Source: Frankia sp. QA3
GTDB lineage: Bacteria; Actinomycetota; Actinomycetes; Frankiales; Frankiaceae
Reading direction: 5' to 3'
Assembly (NCBI RefSeq): GCF_000262465.1
Contig: NZ_CM001489.1
Location: 7,522,276 to 7,586,275 of the forward strand
DNA length: 64,000 nt
A program made the position numbers and the translations under genes. Positions 52,324 to 64,000 of this stretch are shown here, piece after piece. Each line of letters opens with the position of its first letter. The first letter of the stretch is position 1. The notes below the pieces were generated by a model, which saw only the letters and a program-made list of their open reading frames with translations, was not told where the DNA came from and made no database searches.

Positions 52324-53015
52324 GCGCTGGCCCGCCCGCTCGCCCCGCCGGCGGTTCCCCCCCGGCCGGGAGCACCGGCCTGCCGGCGGATTCCCCGACG
52401 GCCGCCGTCGACGATCCCCGCGCGGCGCGGGCGGACCGCCGCGGGCGCCGGGAACGGGTGCTCGCCGTGCTCGGCTGCCTGCTCGGTGCGGGTCTGGTCC
52501 TGGTGTGCAGCGGGGCGACGTGGGTCTCCGCCCGGGTCGGCACCCCCCGTGGCGAGCGGGACGCCACCGCCGTCGCCGCACCGCTCGCCGTGCACTGGAC
52601 CGGCGGCGACCTCGCCTCGGCGGCGACCGCGCTCGCCCTGGTCGGCCTCGCCGCCGCGGTCGCGATCGTGGCCACCCGGCGGATCGGCCGCCCGATCGTC
52701 GGCCTGCTGGCCGTCGCCGCCGGGATCGGCATCGCCTACGTGGCGGGGCACGTCGGCTTCGATCCGCTGCCCGCCCTTCGTGACACCGACCAGGTCCGCC
52801 AGTTCGCCCCCGGCGGGCGGGCCGCCATCACCGGCGTGCACCGAACGGCCGCGCCATGGCTGGCGATGCTGGGTGGGGTGCTGCTCACCGCCGCCGGTGT
52901 TCTCGCCGTCCTGCGTGGCCGATCCTGGCCGGGGATGTCCGGCCGCTACCAGGCCCGCGAAGCCAGGCCGGTAGACGCCTGGGACGCGATCGAGCGGGGC
53001 CACGACCCCACCTGA
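52320..53015 (+). CDS. Trp-operon-associated membrane protein (TIGR02234 type)
   Basis: A 231-aa membrane protein with ATGA overlap to trpE. Four helices are visible: LAVLGCLLGAGLVLVCSGAT (about 44-63), ATALALVGLAAAVAIVAT, IVGLLAVAAGIGIAYVAGHV and MLGGVLLTAAGVLAVLRG. The gene is found between trpE and trpC in many actinobacteria; its role is unknown. Its stop abuts the stop of the convergent SOS-box gene (53013-53015 and 53016-53018). Confidence 0.9.
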   Translation: MSAGPPARPAGGSPPAGSTGLPADSPTAAVDDPRAARADRRGRRERVLAVLGCLLGAGLVLVCSGATWVSARVGTPRGERDATAVAAPLAVHWTGGDLASAATALALVGLAAAVAIVATRRIGRPIVGLLAVAAGIGIAYVAGHVGFDPLPALRDTDQVRQFAPGGRAAITGVHRTAAPWLAMLGGVLLTAAGVLAVLRGRSWPGMSGRYQAREARPVDAWDAIERGHDPT

Positions 53016-53399
53016 TCATCGAAGCCCGCCGCGGCCGGATCCGCCGGCACCATTCGGCAGATCGGGATACGGCGGAAGATCGGGATCCGGCGGGATGGCG
53101 ACGGGCGCGAGCTCCGGCAGCGGGTCGGCCAGCGCCGCGAGTACCCGAGTATGGCGGTCGAGGTCGGCCTCCAGCATCGCCATGAGCGCGTCCATCCGCG
53201 CCAGGCAGTGGGCGAGCGCGTCGAGCTGCTCCGCCCACTCCAGTCCGGCCGTCGGGCCGTCCGGGTCACAGCCCTCGGCGCGGGCGCGGGCCGACGTCGG
53301 CCCGCCGGGAGCCGCCCCACGCGGCGGGGGCGGCGAGGCCGAGCCGGAGACCAGGGCAAAGCCGGAGATCAGCGGAATGGAAGTGCGGCGAGTGTCCAT
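53016..53399 (-). CDS. Hypothetical protein under a perfect LexA box
   Basis: A 127-aa protein; ATG 53399 has GGGAG 5 bases upstream. The N-terminus MDTRRTSIPLISGFALVSGS is weakly hydrophobic, followed by a Pro/Gly/Ala stretch and a helix AEQLDALAHCLARMDALMAM then LEADLDRHTRVLAALADPLP, which could be a short coiled coil. Ends in a Pro/Asp-rich tail. No known family. A perfect 16-bp actinobacterial SOS box overlaps its -10, so it is predicted to be DNA-damage inducible. Confidence 0.65.
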   Translation of the reverse strand: MDTRRTSIPLISGFALVSGSASPPPPRGAAPGGPTSARARAEGCDPDGPTAGLEWAEQLDALAHCLARMDALMAMLEADLDRHTRVLAALADPLPELAPVAIPPDPDLPPYPDLPNGAGGSGRGGLR

Positions 53400-53415
53400 G
53401 AGAACTCCCTCGATG

Positions 53416-53436
53416 TCGAACGCGTGTTCGACTATA
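53416..53436 (-). promoter_or_regulatory. LexA (SOS) box overlapping a -10 element
   Basis: TCGAACGCGTGTTCGA (53416-53431) matches the actinobacterial LexA consensus TCGAAC-N4-GTTCGA exactly, with one extra flanking G/C pair. On the minus strand TATAGT (53436-53431) abuts it as a -10. It ends 17 bp before the ATG of the 127-aa gene. Confidence 0.85.
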
Positions 53437-53600
53437 GATGATCGAAGGCGTCCGCGGCCAGCCCGCCACGCCGACGGCGCGGCGCGGCCCGGCGCCACCG
53501 CCGGCCGCGAGGCGGGTGATCGTTGCCCGACTGTTGGTTACTTAGCGTTGTTGTCCGTAGCAAGTTGTGGGGGCCTCGGGCTCGGTCGCCGGGCCTGGCC

Positions 53601-53646
53601 TACCATCGGCGGCATGACCGCGACAGCCGCGAGCGCGGGTCGATGA
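53601..53646 (+). promoter_or_regulatory. Leaderless promoter and 10-codon leader ORF overlapping trpC
   Basis: TACCAT (53601-53606) lies 7 nt before ATG 53614, which opens a 10-codon [13 protein letters not shown]. Its TGA overlaps the trpC ATG (ATGA at 53643). The peptide has no Trp, so it is not a classical attenuator; coupling of trpC translation is the likely effect. Confidence 0.5.
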
Positions 53647-54446
53647 GCGTCCTCGCCGAGATCCTCGACGGGGTCAGGGCCGACCTGGCCGCCCGCGAGC
53701 AGCAGACCCCCCTCGCCGACCTCAAGCAGCGCGTGGAGCGCGTCCCCGACCCCAGGGACGCGCTCGCCGTGTTCCGTAACTCCCCGGTATCGGTGATCGC
53801 CGAGGTCAAGCGCCGTTCCCCGTCGAAGGGGGAGCTGGCGGCCATCGCCGATCCCGCGGCCCTCGCCCTCGACTACGAGGCCGGCGGCGCCGCCGCCATC
53901 AGCGTGCTCACCGAGGGACGCCGCTTCGGCGGGTCGCTCGCCGACCTCGACGCCGTGCGCCGCGCGGTGGACGTCCCGCTGCTGCGCAAGGACTTCATCG
54001 TCTCGCCCTACCAGGTCTTCGAGGCGCGCGCGCACGGGGCGGACATCGTGCTGCTCATCGTCGCCGCGCTGGACCAGCCCCGGCTGGTCGGCCTGCGCGA
54101 GCGGATCGAGTCGCTGGGCATGACCGCGCTCGTCGAGGTGCACGACGAGGCGGAGCTCGGCCGCGCGCTGGACGCCGACGCCCGGCTGATCGGCGTGAAC
54201 GCCCGAGATCTGCGCACCCTGGAGATCGACCGCGCCACGTTCGCCCGGCTCGCGCCGATGGTGCCCCCCGGCGTGCTCATGGTGGCCGAGTCCGGCGTGC
54301 GCGGGCCGCGCGACCTGCTCGCCTACGCGGCCGCGGGGGCCGACGCGGTCCTGGTCGGCGAGGCGGCGGTGACCGGAGATCCCCGCCAGACCATCGCCGA
54401 CCTCGTGGCCGCCGGGGCGCATCCGGCGGCCAGAGTCGCCCGCTAG
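53643..54446 (+). CDS. trpC: Indole-3-glycerol phosphate synthase
   Basis: A 267-aa barrel from ATG 53643. Motifs: [20 protein letters not shown] with catalytic Lys and phosphate loop, [67 protein letters not shown] and [14 protein letters not shown]. It closes the indole ring. Separated from trpE by the membrane protein and the convergent SOS-box gene, it appears to have its own promoter. Confidence 0.97.
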   Translation: MSVLAEILDGVRADLAAREQQTPLADLKQRVERVPDPRDALAVFRNSPVSVIAEVKRRSPSKGELAAIADPAALALDYEAGGAAAISVLTEGRRFGGSLADLDAVRRAVDVPLLRKDFIVSPYQVFEARAHGADIVLLIVAALDQPRLVGLRERIESLGMTALVEVHDEAELGRALDADARLIGVNARDLRTLEIDRATFARLAPMVPPGVLMVAESGVRGPRDLLAYAAAGADAVLVGEAAVTGDPRQTIADLVAAGAHPAARVAR

Positions 54447-54492
54447 CGGGCGGGGCACCGGCGGGTCCGGCGGCCCTGTCGGTGCGGACCGA

Positions 54493-54498
54493 TACAGT
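54493..54498 (+). promoter_or_regulatory. -10 element of a leaderless trpB transcript
   Basis: TACAGT ends 6 nt before GTG 54505; no Shine-Dalgarno is present. Confidence 0.45.
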
Positions 54499-54504
54499 CG
54501 CACT

Positions 54505-55830
<1,326 letters not shown>

Positions 55831-55878
55831 CGCCGGCGCACAGGCAGCCCTCGGGCCCGACGGAACGGACGCAGCACG

Positions 55879-56706
55879 GTGCAGAGTCGGTTGGACGAAC
55901 GTTTCACGGCCGCCCGCGAGGAGGGCCGATCCCTGCTGGTCGGCTACCTGCCGGCCGGCTACCCGACGGTCGACGGCGGGATCGCGGCCATGCGGGCGAT
56001 GGTCGCGGCGGGCGTCGACGTCGTCGAGGTGGGCCTGCCCTACTCGGACCCGACCATGGACGGGCCGGTGATCCAGGACGCCGCCGACGCGGCGCTGCGC
56101 GGCGGGGTGACGACCGCGGACGTGCTGCGCACCGTCGAGGCGGTGGCCGCCACCGGCGCGCCCACCCTGGTCATGACCTACTGGAACCCGATCGACCGCT
56201 ACGGCCCGGCGCGCTTCGCCGCCGACCTCGCCGCGGCCGGCGGGGCGGGGGCGATCACCCCGGACCTGCCGCCCGAGGAGGCGGCCCCGTGGCTCGCGGC
56301 GAGTGCGGAGCACGGCCTGGACCCGGTGTTCCTCGTCGCGCCGAGCTCGTCGGACGCCCGGATCCGGCTGGTCGCCGGGATCTCCCGCGGGTTCGTCTAC
56401 GCCGCCTCCCTGATGGGCGTCACCGGCACCCGGGCCTCGGTCGGCACGCACGCCGCCGACCTGGTCGCCCGCGTGCGGGCCACCACCGAGCTGCCGGTCG
56501 CGGTCGGTCTGGGGGTGAGCACCGGCGCGCAGGCCGCCGAGGTCGCCGGCTTCGCCGACGGGGTCATCGTCGGCTCGGCGCTGGTCAAGGTCCTGGTGGA
56601 CGCGCAGCGCTCGGGCGTGGGTGACGCCGCCGCCCTCGACGGCATCGGCAGGCTCGCCGCGGAGCTCGCCGAAGGGGTGCGTGCCCCCGTCCCGGCCTCG
56701 GCCTGA
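55879..56706 (+). CDS. trpA: Tryptophan synthase alpha chain
   Basis: A 275-aa barrel from GTG 55879. Catalytic Glu and Asp in VVEVGLPYSDPTMDGPVIQ; GYLPAGYPTVDGGI, TYWNPIDRYGPARFA, APSSSDARIRLVAG, GFVYAASLMGVTGTR and AVGLGVSTGAQAAEV complete the pattern. It cleaves indole-3-glycerol phosphate to indole. Cotranscribed with trpB. Confidence 0.98.
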   Translation: MQSRLDERFTAAREEGRSLLVGYLPAGYPTVDGGIAAMRAMVAAGVDVVEVGLPYSDPTMDGPVIQDAADAALRGGVTTADVLRTVEAVAATGAPTLVMTYWNPIDRYGPARFAADLAAAGGAGAITPDLPPEEAAPWLAASAEHGLDPVFLVAPSSSDARIRLVAGISRGFVYAASLMGVTGTRASVGTHAADLVARVRATTELPVAVGLGVSTGAQAAEVAGFADGVIVGSALVKVLVDAQRSGVGDAAALDGIGRLAAELAEGVRAPVPASA

Positions 56707-56782
56707 GCAACCCCGGATCCGCCGCACCCGTCCCGCGGGCCTCGACTCGACCAGCCCGGAGCCGCCGGCACCCGCGGCGGCC

Positions 56783-56943
56783 GCGGGGTAGCCTGAGCCG
56801 CCGCGACCGCTCGGGCTCGCCCCGCCGGCATCGGGCCGCGGGCCAGGCCCGCAACCGGCCACGCGGCGGGCCACGGCGTCGTTCCGGAGTGGCGCCACCG
56901 CCCCCCACCTGGTCGCCCCGGCCCGCGGGATAGCCTGACGACC
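56783..56943 (+). promoter_or_regulatory. lgt promoter region with a repeated GCGGGG/ATAGCCTGA element
   Basis: The element GCGGGGTAGCCTGA near 56783 recurs as GCGGGATAGCCTGA at about 56926-56939. The second copy places TAGCCT 7 nt before the lgt GTG (leaderless layout). The first copy has no start codon behind it and may be a duplicate or older promoter. Confidence 0.45.
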
Positions 56944-58059
56944 GTGGTATTCGCCGCCATCCCCAGCCCCTCCCGCGGTGTGGTGCATCTCGGGCCGGTG
57001 CCGCTGCGCGCCTACGCCCTGATGATCATCATCGGCATTGTGGTCGCCGTCGTCGTCACCGGGCGCAGGTTGCGCGCCCGGGGCATGGATCCGACGATCG
57101 CCGGGGAGATCGCCTACTGGGCCGTCCCCTTCGGGATCGTCGGCGCGCGGATCTATCACGTCCTCAGCACCCCGGACGCCTACTTCGGTGAGAACGGGCA
57201 CGTCGCCGACGTGGTGAAGATCTGGAACGGCGGGCTGGGGATCTGGGGGGCCATCGCCGGCGGCGCGCTCGGAGCCTGGCTCGCCGCCCGGCGCCTCGGG
57301 ATCAGCCTCGCCCTGTTCGCCGACGCCGCCGCGCCCGGGATCATCCTCGCGCAGGCCATCGGCCGCTGGGGCAACTGGTTCAACCAGGAGCTGTACGGCA
57401 AGCCCAGCACGCTGCCCTGGGCGGTGCGCATCGACCCCGGGCACCGGGTCGACCCGGGGGTGGCGACGTACCAGCCGACGTTCCTCTACGAGTTCCTGTG
57501 GAACCTCGTCGTGGCCGGCATCCTGCTGTTCGTCGACCGGCGCCACCGGCTCGGCCGCGGCCGGCTGTTCGCCCTGTACGTCGCGCTCTACACGTTCGGC
57601 CGGTTGTGGATCGAGATGCTGCGCATCGACACCGCGGACGAGATCCTTGGCCTGCGTGTGAATATCTGGACCTCCGCGATCGTCTGCATCGGCGCCGTGG
57701 TGGCGCTGCTGGTCGTGCGCCGGCCGGTGGATCCGGACGTGTCCCTGGAGGAGCAGCGGGCGCTGGGCCTGGTCCAGGAGCGTCCCCGGCGCCAGCCCGC
57801 CGACGCCGGCGGCGAGCCCGCCGGGGCAGCCCGGCCCGCCGCCGACCCCGCCGACGCCACTGATGCCACCGGCGCCACCGCAACCGAAGGCGGCGCCGGT
57901 GACATCGATGGCGCCTCCCAAGCCGGCGCCTCCCAAGCCGGCGCCTCCCGAGCCGGCGCCTCCCGAGCCGCGGCTGCCGAGCCGGTCACCGGGGCCGAAA
58001 CCGGGGCGGGGGCGGTGCCGTCCGGGACGGCTCGGGCCGAGGGACCGCCCGCGACCTGA
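56944..58059 (+). CDS. lgt: Prolipoprotein diacylglyceryl transferase
   Basis: A 371-aa inner-membrane enzyme that attaches diacylglycerol to the lipobox Cys of prolipoproteins (such as those at the left end of the window). GTG 56944. Seven helices; the signature GRWGNWFNQELYG and catalytic Arg/His/Tyr regions (HLGPVPLRAYALM, GARIYHVLS, TFLYEFLWN) are present. The last 90 residues are a cytosolic Ala/Gly/Ser tail with QAGAS/RAGAS repeats of 12-bp units (about 57910-57970). Lies between trpA and gltB as in other actinobacteria. Confidence 0.96.
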   Translation: MVFAAIPSPSRGVVHLGPVPLRAYALMIIIGIVVAVVVTGRRLRARGMDPTIAGEIAYWAVPFGIVGARIYHVLSTPDAYFGENGHVADVVKIWNGGLGIWGAIAGGALGAWLAARRLGISLALFADAAAPGIILAQAIGRWGNWFNQELYGKPSTLPWAVRIDPGHRVDPGVATYQPTFLYEFLWNLVVAGILLFVDRRHRLGRGRLFALYVALYTFGRLWIEMLRIDTADEILGLRVNIWTSAIVCIGAVVALLVVRRPVDPDVSLEEQRALGLVQERPRRQPADAGGEPAGAARPAADPADATDATGATATEGGAGDIDGASQAGASQAGASRAGASRAAAAEPVTGAETGAGAVPSGTARAEGPPAT

Positions 58060-58326
58060 GCGTTCGCAGGCCGCACCGCGCGGCGCCCGTGGGCCCGCGG
58101 CGCCGGCCGGCCGCACTACTCGGGCCACCCGAGGTCATGCCCGGAAATGTGACGTTATACGGCCGTGATCTCCTGGACATATATGATCACGGCGCATCGA
58201 CGCGGCGCGTGGCACACTCGACAGGAGGCAGCCGACGCTGGGCCAGCGCCGTCATGCCGCCGTTCCACCTCGGACAGCGTCGTCCGCACCTCCTTCAGCC
58301 CCTGAAGATGGACAGGACTTCGCCGG
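58060..58326 (+). promoter_or_regulatory. gltB upstream region with a perfect 9-bp inverted repeat
   Basis: GCCGTGATC (58162-58170) and GATCACGGC (58185-58193) are perfect inverted arms around a 14-base AT-rich spacer containing CATATAT, a possible -10. This could be an operator for a nitrogen or amino-acid regulator. No GlnR consensus was recognised. Confidence 0.45.
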
Positions 58327-62910
<4,584 letters not shown>

Positions 62911-62999
62911 CCGGCGCACGGCGCGCGGCGGCCGGCGGGCCGCGGAGAAGCTGATCGTCAACGGGGCCGGGCGGCCCGGACGGATCCGACAGGAGTGTC

Positions 63000-64000
<1,001 letters not shown>

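Overview
The window is about 73% G+C DNA with frequent GTG starts, many 4-bp ATGA/GTGA gene overlaps and several apparently leaderless promoters. It carries an actinobacterial his-trp supercluster with a PriA-type isomerase, a Trp-operon membrane protein, a mycobacterial-type LexA box and remnants of an integrative conjugative element. I infer a Frankia-like filamentous actinomycete. No rRNA, tRNA or CRISPR array was seen.

Left part (1-11.5 kb): a block of secreted proteins on the minus strand (PASTA lipoprotein, S8 subtilase, a lipoprotein, an I36-like inhibitor), then a small Cys/His protein and a TetR regulator. Next comes a cobalamin riboswitch leading cbtBA (cobalt uptake) and then prpDB (methylcitrate cycle). 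A VIT1/CCC1 transporter and a weakly identified regulator follow.

The most striking locus is 11.5-18.8 kb. A GRAM/PH-like gene precedes one giant gene (about 2180 aa) that joins a TIR domain, a caspase-like domain lacking its catalytic Cys, a helical region, an Hsp90-like GHKL ATPase and about 14 C-terminal winged-helix-like repeats. The architecture fits a single-protein immune or cell-death system.

Middle (18.9-31.4 kb): flavohemoglobin, HAD hydrolase, M28-like peptidase with a chain of overlapping mini-ORFs in front, S33 hydrolase, SDR, an adenosine deaminase stub, AhpD-like protein, O-methyltransferase, a two-component system and a BpsA-like aminopropyltransferase divergent from hisD.

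Biosynthetic part (31.4-64 kb): hisD-hisC-hisB-hisH, then a roughly 9.4-kb accessory and degenerate island (DUF302 gene, integrase pieces, an mntA/broken-hepT pair, Spd-like and PIN fragments, transposase tails, an HxlR-orphan permease-LLM oxidoreductase set, a kinase stub). The cluster resumes with priA, hisF, a heterodimeric ABC exporter, hisI, trpE, the Trp membrane protein, trpC, trpB, trpA, lgt, gltB and gltD (cut by the window edge). A small gene under a perfect LexA box lies convergent between the Trp membrane protein and trpC. Histidine, tryptophan and glutamate synthesis are thus laid out nearly contiguously, with the island as the one gross interruption.
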